From JAJDTT01 sp022827025 (GTDB lineage Bacteria > Acidobacteriota > UBA6911 > RPQK01 > JAJDTT01), in NCBI GenBank assembly GCA_965203535.1, contig OZ241897.1, positions 1,054,001 to 1,118,000 of the forward strand: DNA of 64,000 nucleotides. The letters run 5' to 3'. The notes below the pieces were generated by a model. The model was not told where the DNA came from. It worked only from the letters and a program-made list of their open reading frames with translations, and did no database searches. The first letter of the stretch is position 1. Each line of letters opens with the position of its first letter. A program made the translations under genes and the position numbers. This document shows, piece by piece, positions 8,346-17,334 of this stretch.

Positions 8346-9518
8346 ATGAAGATCTCCGACATCAAGGTGGACACCTTCCGTTACCGGACCAAGTGGTTTC
8401 GGGACTACGAGGGCCATTCCTGTGCCGGAGCAGAGCGCTGGACCACCAACAACATGCTGACGATCCGGACCGACGAGGGAGCCGAGGGCTACTTTTTTGC
8501 CGGACCCTCCCAGGGGGTCGTGGACTCCCTGATCAAGCCGGCCCTGCTGGGACAGGACCCCTTCTTCCGGGAGAAGATCTGGCAACGGATGCGGCGGATG
8601 CAGAAGCTCACCAATTCTCTCCCCGACATGCTGATCGCCCACGTGGACTGCGCCCTCTGGGACCTGGCCGGCCGCTATCTGCAGATCCCGGTGTACAAGA
8701 TGATCGGCGCCGCGCGGACCCGGATTCCGGCCTACGCCAGCATCAATGCGGGCGACGACATCCCGGGGGGCCTCAGCAGCCCGGAGGATTACGCGCGATT
8801 CTCGGAGGAGTTGGTGCGGGACGGCTTCAAGGCCATCAAGCTGCACACCTGGATGTCCCCCCTGCCCGGCGCACCCGACGTCAAGCGGGACGTGGCCGCC
8901 TGCGCCGCCGTTCGCGAGGCCGTGGGGCCGGACATCACCCTGATGCTGGACCCCCATCACCACTACGACCGGATCGAAGCGCTCTACCTCTCCAAGGAGA
9001 TCGAGAAACTGGGTTTTCTCTGGATCGAGGAACCCATGAACGAGTACAGCATGTCCTCCTACGTCTGGCTCAACGGCAAGCTGGACATGGCGGTGCTGGG
9101 ACCGGAGAACCTGGAAGGAAGCTACCAGTCCCGGGCCGAGTGGGTGACGAGCGGAGCTTGCGACATGCTGCGGGGCGGCACCGGCGAAGTCGGGGGCATC
9201 ACGCCGATCCTCAAGCTGATCCACCTGGCCCAGGCCTTCAACCTCCGGATGGAGGTGCATGGCGGCGGCCCGCACAACATGCACGTCCTGTGCACCATGG
9301 ACAACGGCTGGTTCTACGAGTGGGGACTGCTGCATCCCATGGTCGAACGCTACCGCCCCTTTCCGTGGCAGAAAACCCTCTACGATCCGATCGACGCGGA
9401 AGGCTTCGTCCAGGTCCCCGAGCGTCCCGGCCTGGGGGACGACATCGATTTCGACTACGTCCGGGAACACACCATCGACGAAGGAGCAACCGCCGGGGGA
9501 GCACCGGACGTCTATTGA
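8346..9518 (+). CDS. Mandelate racemase/muconate lactonizing enzyme family protein
   Basis: 390 residues, the usual length for enolase-superfamily acid-sugar dehydratases. The N-terminal capping domain is followed by the barrel with GFKAIKLHTW (second-strand Lys-x-His region), TLMLDPHHHYD (first metal Asp), FLWIEEP (second metal Glu) and MEVHGGGPHN (catalytic His at the end of strand 7). It should abstract the alpha proton of a sugar acid in the cytoplasm; the substrate cannot be read from sequence. AGGAG lies 8 bases before ATG 8346. The last 200 bases of this gene are found again, in decayed form, at about 10945-11150 beyond the Fic gene. Confidence 0.88.
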   Translation: MKISDIKVDTFRYRTKWFRDYEGHSCAGAERWTTNNMLTIRTDEGAEGYFFAGPSQGVVDSLIKPALLGQDPFFREKIWQRMRRMQKLTNSLPDMLIAHVDCALWDLAGRYLQIPVYKMIGAARTRIPAYASINAGDDIPGGLSSPEDYARFSEELVRDGFKAIKLHTWMSPLPGAPDVKRDVAACAAVREAVGPDITLMLDPHHHYDRIEALYLSKEIEKLGFLWIEEPMNEYSMSSYVWLNGKLDMAVLGPENLEGSYQSRAEWVTSGACDMLRGGTGEVGGITPILKLIHLAQAFNLRMEVHGGGPHNMHVLCTMDNGWFYEWGLLHPMVERYRPFPWQKTLYDPIDAEGFVQVPERPGLGDDIDFDYVREHTIDEGATAGGAPDVY

Positions 9519-9630
9519 GGAATGCGGGCCAGGTCCGGCCCTTTTCCGCGTCCGGGATGTGTACGACCCGGCTGCATGGTCATGAACGGGGCGATGCGTC
9601 TCGCGATTTCACCCCGAGGTTGGATTACCT

Positions 9631-10857
9631 TCAGCGTCCCGGCGAAGAGGTCATCCTCCGCGGAAACAATCCGGGCATCCAGCGGTGGGCGAGAGTCGCC
9701 GGAAAGGCGAGCTTCAACGGAGCGCGGGTGCTGGCGGAGCTCAAGACGCCGCGGTCGAGCAGGGCCGAGGTGATCCGCCGGGCCTGGCGCCGGCCGACAC
9801 CCAGGACCCTCGCCGCCTGGCTCCGGGGAAGCTCTCCGCGAATGAGAACCGCCTCAAGCACGGCGCCGGCGTGCGGGGGAAGCCGTTTCCCCCGAACTTC
9901 TTCCTCGGCCCAGACCAGAATACGCCCGCGAAGCCGGCCGGGCTGAATGAGACGCTCCATGAAATCGACCTGATCGATGCAAGTGGTCAAGAAGTATGCC
10001 GTGAATTCCAACAGGGCCGCTTCGCTCAAATGGCCCCGTCCGTCGAGATCGCTGCGTCGGGTCTGGTCGCAGGCAGCAAGGTGCGCCTTATACGCCCCCT
10101 CGCTTCGAGCCAAGCCTCTTGCCACCGACCAGACGCCACCGGTGTCCAGCGTTTCCCGCAAAACGGCATGGGACATCAACCGCGCAACCCGGCCGTTTCC
10201 ATCCGGAAACGGGTGGATCCACAGCAAGCGGTGATGGGCGGTCGCAGCAGCCAGAATCGCGCCGGTCTTGCCCAAGTGCGAGCAGGCGCTTTCGAACCGG
10301 GCCAGGAATCGGGGGATCGCGCCCGGGCTGACGGGAACATGCCGGCCAACCTGTACGTCCCGCGTACGGAACTCCCCCGGGATGATTCGGATTTCCTCGC
10401 CCGTTTGGGGATCGGTCAACCGGAGCAGGCTAGCGGGCACTTGATCGCAGAACCGCCTGTGGATCTCACGCAAGCCCGCCGCCGTCAGGGCAAGACCGTC
10501 GACTCCCCCGTCATCGATCCAGGTCTGAACGGCAATGTGGGCCTTGGCTTCAAGCTGCAGATTGCGTTTTTTCGGATCGGTGCTGTAGTCGTCTCTGAGG
10601 GCACGTTCGATTTCGACCGGATGGGTGTCGTGACCTTCGATCAGGTTGCTGTAATAGCAATTCATCGCCCGCACGAGATTGGCAAGCGAAACGACAACTC
10701 CCGCCGGCAGGCTCCGCCGTAGCCCGGCCGCTTTGGCGGCCAGATCGACGGCGAAGTCACTCAGGCTGGAAATATGCTTGGCCGTGTCGCTGGCGAGAAG
10801 CGGCTCCATCAGTCCGACACTTTCTCCACGGTCGACAACAGTCTCTTTCATGTCCAC
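9631..10857 (-). CDS. Fic-domain protein (AMP transferase type) with N-terminal inhibitory motif
   Basis: 408 residues. Residues 70-75, SNLIEG, form the class II inhibitory helix motif ([S/T]xxxE[G/N]) that blocks the ATP site in self-inhibited Fic proteins. HPFPDGNGRVAR at 215-226 is the complete Fic active-site motif with its catalytic His. The C-terminal 100 residues contain a winged-helix-like segment (LPRSQAARVLGVGRRQARRITSAL), as in Fic proteins of the DUF4172/Fic_N type. It should transfer AMP from ATP to hydroxyl groups of target proteins when inhibition is relieved. It is alone on the minus strand, inserted between an intact dehydratase gene and a decayed fragment of the same gene family. 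Confidence 0.9.
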   Translation of the reverse strand: MDMKETVVDRGESVGLMEPLLASDTAKHISSLSDFAVDLAAKAAGLRRSLPAGVVVSLANLVRAMNCYYSNLIEGHDTHPVEIERALRDDYSTDPKKRNLQLEAKAHIAVQTWIDDGGVDGLALTAAGLREIHRRFCDQVPASLLRLTDPQTGEEIRIIPGEFRTRDVQVGRHVPVSPGAIPRFLARFESACSHLGKTGAILAAATAHHRLLWIHPFPDGNGRVARLMSHAVLRETLDTGGVWSVARGLARSEGAYKAHLAACDQTRRSDLDGRGHLSEAALLEFTAYFLTTCIDQVDFMERLIQPGRLRGRILVWAEEEVRGKRLPPHAGAVLEAVLIRGELPRSQAARVLGVGRRQARRITSALLDRGVLSSASTRAPLKLAFPATLAHRWMPGLFPRRMTSSPGR

Positions 10858-10944
10858 TTTGATGTCCGGTTATTCTTCGTTCAGAAATCAATAATATCAG
10901 TACTTTAGACATTTTTTCACATGATCGGATCCGTTTTCATGTCC

Positions 10945-11150
10945 GGTTCTACGAGTGGGGGACTGCTCCATCCCATGGTCGAACGCTACCTCCCCTTTCC
11001 GTGGTAGAAGACCCTCTGTGATCCGATTGACGAGGAAGGCTGCGTGCAGGTTCCCGAACGTCCCGGCCTGGGGACGACATCGATTTCGACTACGTTCGGG
11101 AACACACCATCGGTGGAGAGGCATCCAGCCGGGGAGCGCCGGAGGGCACC
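10945..11150 (+). pseudogene. Decayed 3' fragment of a second dehydratase copy
   Basis: This stretch aligns without large gaps to the last 200 bases of the enolase-superfamily gene (about 9312-9513), starting at GGTTCTACGAGTGGGG and running past TTTCGACTACGT. It differs by scattered substitutions, by one extra G and one missing G that shift the frame, and by a TAG where the intact gene has CAG. It has no 5' part. It is the remnant of a tandem paralogue or of a duplication that now flanks the Fic gene. Nothing else is present in the 313-base gap 10858-11170. Confidence 0.85.
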
Positions 11151-11170
11151 CACATGGGGTACCCCTACGG

Positions 11171-13093
11171 TCATCGGATGTCGGAAGTTTCAAGGAACCG
11201 GTCGAACCACTGGCACACCAGCTCGAAGTACTCCAGCCTGAAGACGTGCCGGCCCGGGGGCTGGACCACCTTGAAGTGATCCGGCTTTCCGGCCGCGGCG
11301 TAAACGGGCGCGACCTCCCGGATCAGGCGGTCGACTCCGGCCTTGGGCATGTCCTCGTCTTCAGTGGGCGCCAACATCATGAAGGGACGCGGGGCGATGC
11401 AACTGTTCACGATGTCCCAATGCTCGAAGTAGCGGAGCATGTGGGGGAGGTAGGCAAACGAACTGTGGCGTTCGGGCATGCCGTCGTGGATGTTGATGCG
11501 CAGGCTCCCCAGCCCGCCGCAGACGGAGGCGCCGGCTCGGATCCAGTCTCCCAGCGCCATGCCCAGCCAGGTGGCCCAGCCGCCCAGCGACATGCCGGCC
11601 AACCCGATGCGGTTGGCGTCGACTCCCTCCTGGGCGCCCAGGACGCGGGCGGCTCGAAGCACTTCATCGGCGATGACGCCGATCTGCGATCTGCCGTAAG
11701 GGATCAGCCTCCGGTTCTCCTCCTCCCAACGTCCCAGGGTGATTCGCCGCGTCTCGGCGCCCTTGGGCGTGAAGGTCAACATGGCGTAACCCCGGCGCGC
11801 CAGCTCCCGTCCCCAGCCGAAAAGCGGACCCTCGTCGGGCCGGGGCCGGTGGTAGCGCTCGTGGGCGACGTGGTCGGCGGTGCTGCCCGTGCCGTTCATG
11901 CAGACCAGGCCGGCCAGCGGGCCTGACGGCTCCCGGGGCCGGATGAACCGGGCCGGGATCGCCTCTCCCAGGTAGTTGGAGAAGGTGATGCGGCTCTCCG
12001 ACAGCCCTTCCTCCTGCCCCTCGTCTCCGGCCTCCCCGAGGGTGAAGTCGACGCGCTCGGGAATGTGGTCCAGGCCGATGAGCTCTCGAAACTTCCCCGG
12101 AACTTGGCTCAAGGGGAGATCGACGGGAAATGCCGGCTGGATGTTCCGAGGGACGGTCGGGGCCGTGCGGCCGTCTCCGGAGGAAGGCGAACCGGGCTCC
12201 AGCTCGTTCCGGAACCCCAGCTTCTCCGGCATCGTGCGCCGCCTCCGGATCCGCAACGGGATCTTGGCATCGGCGTCCGGGTCGGAGTCGGTCCGGGTCT
12301 CCCGGCTCAGGAACAGCGGGATGTCCTCCGCCCGGGGATTGGTCCGGTCATGCGCCTCCGGGAAGCTGCGCATGATGATTCTTTGCTCCCGGTTCAGGGT
12401 GGCGATCCACTCCGGATCGCACTGCCGCCGGTCTCCCTCCCAGAGCCAGGACGGACAGTAGCTGATGAAGATGTTCTTGCGAACCGTGTCGGTCTCGTTG
12501 ACGTCCACCCGGTGCCAGGTCCCGCAATGCATGACGGTGATGGTCCCGGCGGGAACGCGGAGAGCCTCCTCGCCGGGGACGCTCCGGTGCGTGTAGTAGG
12601 GCTCGAACTCCGGACTCTTGTGGCTGCCCGGCATGTAGATGAAGTTGGCCATTCCGGTTCGGGGCAGGTCGGTGAGCCAGTAGCCGATGCAGAGCCGCAG
12701 GGGAAGCACGGGCGAGAAGGTGGCATAGGGAGTGGGCCGGGGCGAGTCGGGATGCCACGTGCTCCGGTTCGTGTTCCGGGGCCGGACGAAGACGTCCGAA
12801 CGCTGCACCTTCAACAGCTCGCCGTACAGATCGTAACCGTACCCCACGTGGCGGGGATGGTCGATGAGCTCGCTCAGGACCGGGTCCGCCCTCACGGCGT
12901 TGGTGACCCGAAAGTCCCGGCCGGGCCGGTAGTTCGGGTCCGAAGCGCAGACCCGGTCGATGGCCTCGACGTAGCGGTCCACCTCCTCCCGGGACAGGGC
13001 GTTCCTGAAGACGAGCATTCCCCGGTCCAGGAACTCCTCCCACTGTTCCGGGGTGAACCCTGGCGGCGCCACTCGATAGTTCGGTTCGGTCAT
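11171..13093 (-). CDS. Phytanoyl-CoA dioxygenase fused to alpha/beta hydrolase
   Basis: 640 residues in one frame. Residues 1-260 are a PhyH-type Fe(II)/2-oxoglutarate oxygenase: STWHPDSP gives the metal ligands His114 and Asp116, and MHCGTWHRVDVN gives the distal His194, followed by a VRKNIFISY strand. Residues 270-330 are a charged linker. Residues 340-640 are an alpha/beta hydrolase of the dienelactone-hydrolase/acetyl-xylan-esterase kind, with nucleophile elbow GMSLGGW (Ser502) and a C-terminal PPGRHVFR carrying the likely His. I know PhyH proteins as standalone enzymes, so the fusion is unusual. It suggests oxidation and ester or lactone hydrolysis of one small molecule. Cytoplasmic; no signal peptide. 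Confidence 0.88.
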   Translation of the reverse strand: MTEPNYRVAPPGFTPEQWEEFLDRGMLVFRNALSREEVDRYVEAIDRVCASDPNYRPGRDFRVTNAVRADPVLSELIDHPRHVGYGYDLYGELLKVQRSDVFVRPRNTNRSTWHPDSPRPTPYATFSPVLPLRLCIGYWLTDLPRTGMANFIYMPGSHKSPEFEPYYTHRSVPGEEALRVPAGTITVMHCGTWHRVDVNETDTVRKNIFISYCPSWLWEGDRRQCDPEWIATLNREQRIIMRSFPEAHDRTNPRAEDIPLFLSRETRTDSDPDADAKIPLRIRRRRTMPEKLGFRNELEPGSPSSGDGRTAPTVPRNIQPAFPVDLPLSQVPGKFRELIGLDHIPERVDFTLGEAGDEGQEEGLSESRITFSNYLGEAIPARFIRPREPSGPLAGLVCMNGTGSTADHVAHERYHRPRPDEGPLFGWGRELARRGYAMLTFTPKGAETRRITLGRWEEENRRLIPYGRSQIGVIADEVLRAARVLGAQEGVDANRIGLAGMSLGGWATWLGMALGDWIRAGASVCGGLGSLRINIHDGMPERHSSFAYLPHMLRYFEHWDIVNSCIAPRPFMMLAPTEDEDMPKAGVDRLIREVAPVYAAAGKPDHFKVVQPPGRHVFRLEYFELVCQWFDRFLETSDIR

Positions 13094-13113
13094 CCGGTGG
13101 AATGCTGGTTCGG

Positions 13114-14403
13114 TCAGGTCGTGGTCTTTTCCCTCACCAGGTCGTCGCGGCTCAGGTGGACCCGGTCGAAGCTGTCGTCGGAGATGACGTAGTACCAGGC
13201 GGCGAAGCGGGCATTGAGCCGCTCGGAGCGCTCTTGCGCCGTCTCCACCTGTTTCTTCCGCTCCTCGTCCTCCGTCGGCAGGTTCTGCATGTCGTTCTCA
13301 TTAAACGAGGCGCTGATGAACAGGTAGCGGTTCTCGCCGGGACCGCTCTCCTTGTCGTCGCTGGCATCGCTGCCCGCGGTGACCGCGTCCCCCGACCCGT
13401 AGACCACCTCGCCGAAGCGGAGCGTGTAAGTCACGCCCTCGGAGGTCAGCACGGTCATCTCCCCTTCGTTGGACACCAGCGAACCCTGGCGGGTGAAGTA
13501 GAACCCTTTGCTCTGGAGCGACATCATGTCGCCCTGGGTGATTCTGGACGAGCCCTCGGTCCGCATCAGGGTCCGGGACAACCCCGCCGGCTTGGGCCGG
13601 ACGCCCACGATGTTGAGCTCGTCGATGGACCGCATCAACTCGCTGGCCCGGTAGGTCTCCATCTCCTCGTTGGAGCGGAGCTTGTCCAGGGTCCAATCGC
13701 TGTCCTTCTTGGTCAGGACCAGCTTGCCGCGTCGATTCAGCGAGCCGGTGCGCTCGTTGACGGAGTAGTTCTCCAGGACGACCCGGACGATGTCGTCCTT
13801 CTCCAATTGCAGCAGGTCCTTCTCGATCCAGTCCTCGAACCTGGTGGAGGGCTCCACCGGCATCTGGGCCACGTAGACCCGCTTCTGGTCCGGCAACCGG
13901 ACAAAGCGGAGGTTCTCCCGCTCCTCCACCTTCTTGCCCACGATGAGATCGGCCAGGACCTCGTCCCCCTCCCCCTTGATGGTGACCCGGCGCCCCCGGC
14001 CCCGCAGGCTGGTCTCTCCCTCGTCCAGCGGGTCCAGCACTCCGCAGGCCTCATGGTCGGCGACGTTGTTGGACCGGAAGTCGTCCTTGCGCATCTCGAT
14101 GATGCCGGCGGCCGTCTTGGCCAGGAGTTCCTTGCCGTCCGCGGGGTAGTCGTGATGCGACGGGATGGTCCACTTCCCTCCCTGGGAGGCCACTTTGAAG
14201 GGACGGGCCGAAGCCGTGTCCTCGTCGAAATCAACGACTTCCAGGGAAACCGCCACGTTGGGATCGGTGAACTCGGGGAAGAAGGATTCGCCGACGTCCA
14301 GGAAGGCGTCGGGGGCGACCCTGCCGGGCACCGTCACCAGCGCGACCAGCAGAATCAGGACGCCGCCGCCCAGGTAGCTCAAGGATTTGTTCGTTTCACT
14401 CAT
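13114..14403 (-). CDS. DUF4340 domain protein, last gene of Gld-like ABC operon
   Basis: 429 residues. One N-terminal membrane helix (LSYLGGGVLILLVALVTV) is followed by a large extracytoplasmic region with the DUF4340 pattern: GGKWTI...YPADGKELLAKTAAGIIEM, then repeated beta-rich segments such as TIKGEGDEVLADLIVGKK and LRFVRLPDQKRVYVAQ. DUF4340 proteins accompany GldA/GldF/GldG-type ABC transporters, and here the ABC ATPase and the permease-GldG fusion lie directly upstream on the same strand. The function of the complex is unknown outside gliding bacteria. The C terminus is Glu/Lys-rich and probably coiled. The 183 bases to the fusion gene hold three short palindromic repeats. Confidence 0.85.
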   Translation of the reverse strand: MSETNKSLSYLGGGVLILLVALVTVPGRVAPDAFLDVGESFFPEFTDPNVAVSLEVVDFDEDTASARPFKVASQGGKWTIPSHHDYPADGKELLAKTAAGIIEMRKDDFRSNNVADHEACGVLDPLDEGETSLRGRGRRVTIKGEGDEVLADLIVGKKVEERENLRFVRLPDQKRVYVAQMPVEPSTRFEDWIEKDLLQLEKDDIVRVVLENYSVNERTGSLNRRGKLVLTKKDSDWTLDKLRSNEEMETYRASELMRSIDELNIVGVRPKPAGLSRTLMRTEGSSRITQGDMMSLQSKGFYFTRQGSLVSNEGEMTVLTSEGVTYTLRFGEVVYGSGDAVTAGSDASDDKESGPGENRYLFISASFNENDMQNLPTEDEERKKQVETAQERSERLNARFAAWYYVISDDSFDRVHLSRDDLVREKTTT

Positions 14404-14463
14404 GGTTCGATGACCTCAACCTTTCCGGCTTGCGACACCTGCTCGACAGGGTGCGGCCAAAGA

Positions 14464-14591
14464 GGGCGCCTACAAGGGGCGCCCCTACGCTAGCGGCGTT
14501 CAGGGTCCCGGCGCAAAGGGCACCCGCAAGGAACAGCCCTACGCCCCCGGCATTCGGTGGCGCAGAAGAACCCGCAAGGGGAACCCCTACG
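14464..14591. repeat. Three decayed copies of the RAYT-associated palindrome
   Basis: Between the fusion gene and the DUF4340 gene lie three related elements at about 14464-14489, 14517-14543 and 14565-14591. The first is nearly canonical, with CTACAAGGGGCGCCCCTACG; the others keep only the CGCAAGG core and CCCTACG end. The third overlaps the 3' end of the fusion gene. The same element forms the array at 41.3-42.3 kb. These repeats would form hairpins in the operon transcript. Confidence 0.8.
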
Positions 14592-17334
14592 ACCTCAACC
14601 TTCTTGCCGCGTGGGCGCCCTCCTCTTCCCGGCGCTGGCGGCGCACAAAGATGAGCACGCCCAGCACGAACACGGGAACCGGAGGCAGCAGGACCGCATA
14701 AGTCCGGATGTTGCCCTGGATCCTCCGGATCTGACTCTCCATGCTCTCCTTGCTGGCGTTGATCTTGGACTCTTTCTCCGCCTCGATATTGGCCTTCAGG
14801 ACCTCGAACCGCCGGTTCTCCACTTCCTGGAGATTCTGGGCCATGATCTGCTTGGCCTGAGCATCCAGGTCCCGGCGCTCGCGGACCTCGTCCACCTTCT
14901 CCTGCAGGCGCTCCTGCGCCTGCTTGAGAGCCTTTTCGGCCACCTCCTCGGCTTCCTCCTCGTCCTTCACCCGCTGTTCGACAAAGCTGCGAGTCTGTTC
15001 TTCGACCCGCTCCAGCGTCCGGTGGCGCACGCGCTTGTTGCGCAGGGCCACGAACGACTCGTCACCCATGAGAACGTCCATGCAGTTGAGGAAGAAGGTC
15101 ACGTTGTCGAAGTTGAGGGTCTCGGGTCCCTGAGCCCGGATCGAGAAGAACTGCTGGGAGATGAAGTCCAGGTCCGCCACCACGATGGCGTTGACCCGCT
15201 CGGATTCCTCTTCCTTCTTCCCGCCTCCTCCTTCCTGGTCCGGTTCGCTGCTCTCAGCGGCCTCTTCCGGGGCCTCCTCCGGAGATGCGTCCTGCTCCGT
15301 CTCCAGTTCCTTGCTCCGGACGTGCGCGGCCAGGATGTAGTCCCGGTCATCCGGACGATGAGGAAGCCTGCGGGCCAACTGGACGCCGAAGAAGTTCCGC
15401 TGAACCATCCGGGAGTAGTCCTGGACCGCCGACGCCTCTCCGGAGCGAACCAGGGGCCGGAACTCCAGATCGGAGCCCGCCTCCCGCTTCACGTGACCGG
15501 GGAACAGGAAGACCAGTTCCTGGAGGGCGAGGCTGGCCGGGTGCTCCCGGTTGAAGGCCTGTTCGTTGTCGTTCCCCTCGCCGACGAAGACCACTTCCTC
15601 CGGCAGGTGGGCCAGGTCGGGGTGGGGGTTGTAGCTGTCCCAGACGATCCCGGCCTTGTCCCATCGGACTCCGATCCTGGCGAGCAGGCCGAGGATGTCC
15701 CCCTTGGGCTTGGGAGGCGGTCCCTGCTGACGCTGAAAGGGGTTGGTGTTGGCGCCGGACCGCTCCGAAGGGGAGAGCCCGATATTGAATATGGGCAATG
15801 GGTCCACCAGGAGGAGCGTGGGGTTCCCTTGGCGGATATATTCCAGCAGGTTGTCCAATTCCGGCTGCGGCAGAGAGGAGGGCAGGGCCGCGAAGAGGCC
15901 GTCCAGCTCCTGCCGGATGGGAGCGGCCGCCGAAACCTGCACCACGTCGTACTGTTTTCTCAACTCCTCCACCACCGGCCACGCCGGGTTGCTGCGCATG
16001 CTGGAGAAGTCGAATCCGCCGAAGAGCTTGGCTTCGGTGCCCAGGATGCCCACCTTCTTCCGTTCCGTCTTGGCCACCACCCGGACGCTGCGTGTGATCT
16101 CGTACTCGATGGGCAGGCCCCTCTCCAGAAAGGGAATCACCTGCTCCTCGGCGCCGCAGGTGAAGGCCACGCCCAGAAACACGTCGGTGAAGCCGGCCCG
16201 GGCGCTGCCCAGATGGGGCACCTGCCGGGGGGTGATTCCGAACTTCTCCCGGGCATCCCGAGCCTCCTGGGTGAAGGGTTCCGTGTCCTCGATCAGAACC
16301 TGGACCCGGGCGCCTCCCACCGATTCGATCTCTCCCAGCACTCCCAGCAGATTGGCCCGGGTCTGCACCAACTGCTCCGGGACCTCGGGGCTCACATAGG
16401 CCTGGATGAAGACCGGGCGCTCGCCGGACAACTCGGAGACCAGCGAGACCGTCTCGTCGCTCAGTGAGTGGAGCCCTTCGGCGGTGGCGTCGACGCGGAT
16501 GCCCGCGCGTCCCAGAATCACGTTGAGGCCGATCACGGCCAGAACCAGGCCGACCGTCCGCAACGCATGGTGGAGCCACATGGGACGCCCGTCGGCCTCC
16601 CGGGGCCAATGCCGCTTCTCCACCAGGAGCACGTTCACGTAGAGCATGAGTCCGGCGATGGAGAGGAAGTAGAGGAGCCCGGAGAAGCTCATGACGCCCC
16701 GGGCAAAGTCGTCGAAGTGCCGGTAGACGCCGAGCGGCGCCACCAGTTCGCCCAGACCGGCTCCGAAGGAACCCATCAGGTCGACGAGGACGAAGAAGGC
16801 GCAGAAGACGGCGCCGGCGATGAAGGCGATGGTGGCGTTGGCCGTGAGCAGCGAAGCCAGCATTCCCACGGCGATCAACGCGGCTCCCAGCAGCCAGTAA
16901 CCCACGTAGTTGCTGAACATGAGTCCCAGGTCGGGACTGCCGAGCCAGCTCAGGACCAGAACGTGGCTCAGGGAGAGCACCAGCGACGCCGTGTAGATGC
17001 CGAGGGTGGCCAGATACTTGCCGACGACGATCTCGAGACTGGTGGCCGGGAGGGTGAAGAGCAGTTCGTCGGTGCCCTGTTTCCTCTCCTCCGACCAGAC
17101 CGACATGGTCAGAGCCGGAATGAAGAACAGGAGCAGGTAGGGAAACATGTAGTTGAGCTGGTTCAGATTGGCCAGATTGTCCAGGAAGAAACGATCCTGC
17201 CAAAAGGCCGCTGCGGTGCTCAGAAGGATGAACAACGTGATGAAGACATAGCCGGTGGGACTCGTGAAATACTTCCACAGGTCCCGCTTGACCAGCGCCA
17301 GGACGAAAGTGGTGTTGATCTCGGGTCGCTTCAC
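14587..17334 (-). CDS. ABC-2 permease fused to GldG-like auxiliary protein
   Basis: 915 residues from a GTG whose last two bases form part of the TGA of the upstream ATPase gene (GTGA overlap); the frame is open further upstream, but only inside that gene. Residues 1-240 are an ABC-2 type permease with about six helices and the family segment SVWSEERKQGTDELLFTLPAT (GldF-like). A further helix near 275 leads into a GldG-like extracytoplasmic domain. A Glu/Lys-rich coiled coil of about 110 residues follows, and then a last membrane helix (LLPPVPVFVLGVLIFV). GldF and GldG are normally separate. With the ATPase it should form a complete exporter of unknown substrate. Confidence 0.88.
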   Translation of the reverse strand: MKRPEINTTFVLALVKRDLWKYFTSPTGYVFITLFILLSTAAAFWQDRFFLDNLANLNQLNYMFPYLLLFFIPALTMSVWSEERKQGTDELLFTLPATSLEIVVGKYLATLGIYTASLVLSLSHVLVLSWLGSPDLGLMFSNYVGYWLLGAALIAVGMLASLLTANATIAFIAGAVFCAFFVLVDLMGSFGAGLGELVAPLGVYRHFDDFARGVMSFSGLLYFLSIAGLMLYVNVLLVEKRHWPREADGRPMWLHHALRTVGLVLAVIGLNVILGRAGIRVDATAEGLHSLSDETVSLVSELSGERPVFIQAYVSPEVPEQLVQTRANLLGVLGEIESVGGARVQVLIEDTEPFTQEARDAREKFGITPRQVPHLGSARAGFTDVFLGVAFTCGAEEQVIPFLERGLPIEYEITRSVRVVAKTERKKVGILGTEAKLFGGFDFSSMRSNPAWPVVEELRKQYDVVQVSAAAPIRQELDGLFAALPSSLPQPELDNLLEYIRQGNPTLLLVDPLPIFNIGLSPSERSGANTNPFQRQQGPPPKPKGDILGLLARIGVRWDKAGIVWDSYNPHPDLAHLPEEVVFVGEGNDNEQAFNREHPASLALQELVFLFPGHVKREAGSDLEFRPLVRSGEASAVQDYSRMVQRNFFGVQLARRLPHRPDDRDYILAAHVRSKELETEQDASPEEAPEEAAESSEPDQEGGGGKKEEESERVNAIVVADLDFISQQFFSIRAQGPETLNFDNVTFFLNCMDVLMGDESFVALRNKRVRHRTLERVEEQTRSFVEQRVKDEEEAEEVAEKALKQAQERLQEKVDEVRERRDLDAQAKQIMAQNLQEVENRRFEVLKANIEAEKESKINASKESMESQIRRIQGNIRTYAVLLPPVPVFVLGVLIFVRRQRREEEGAHAARRLRS

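Noticed and set aside
8339..9946. Long plus-strand frame overlapping the dehydratase gene
   Set aside because: It is the shifted frame of a GC-rich gene, rich in Arg/Gly/Pro; the real gene 8346-9518 carries the enolase-superfamily motifs.
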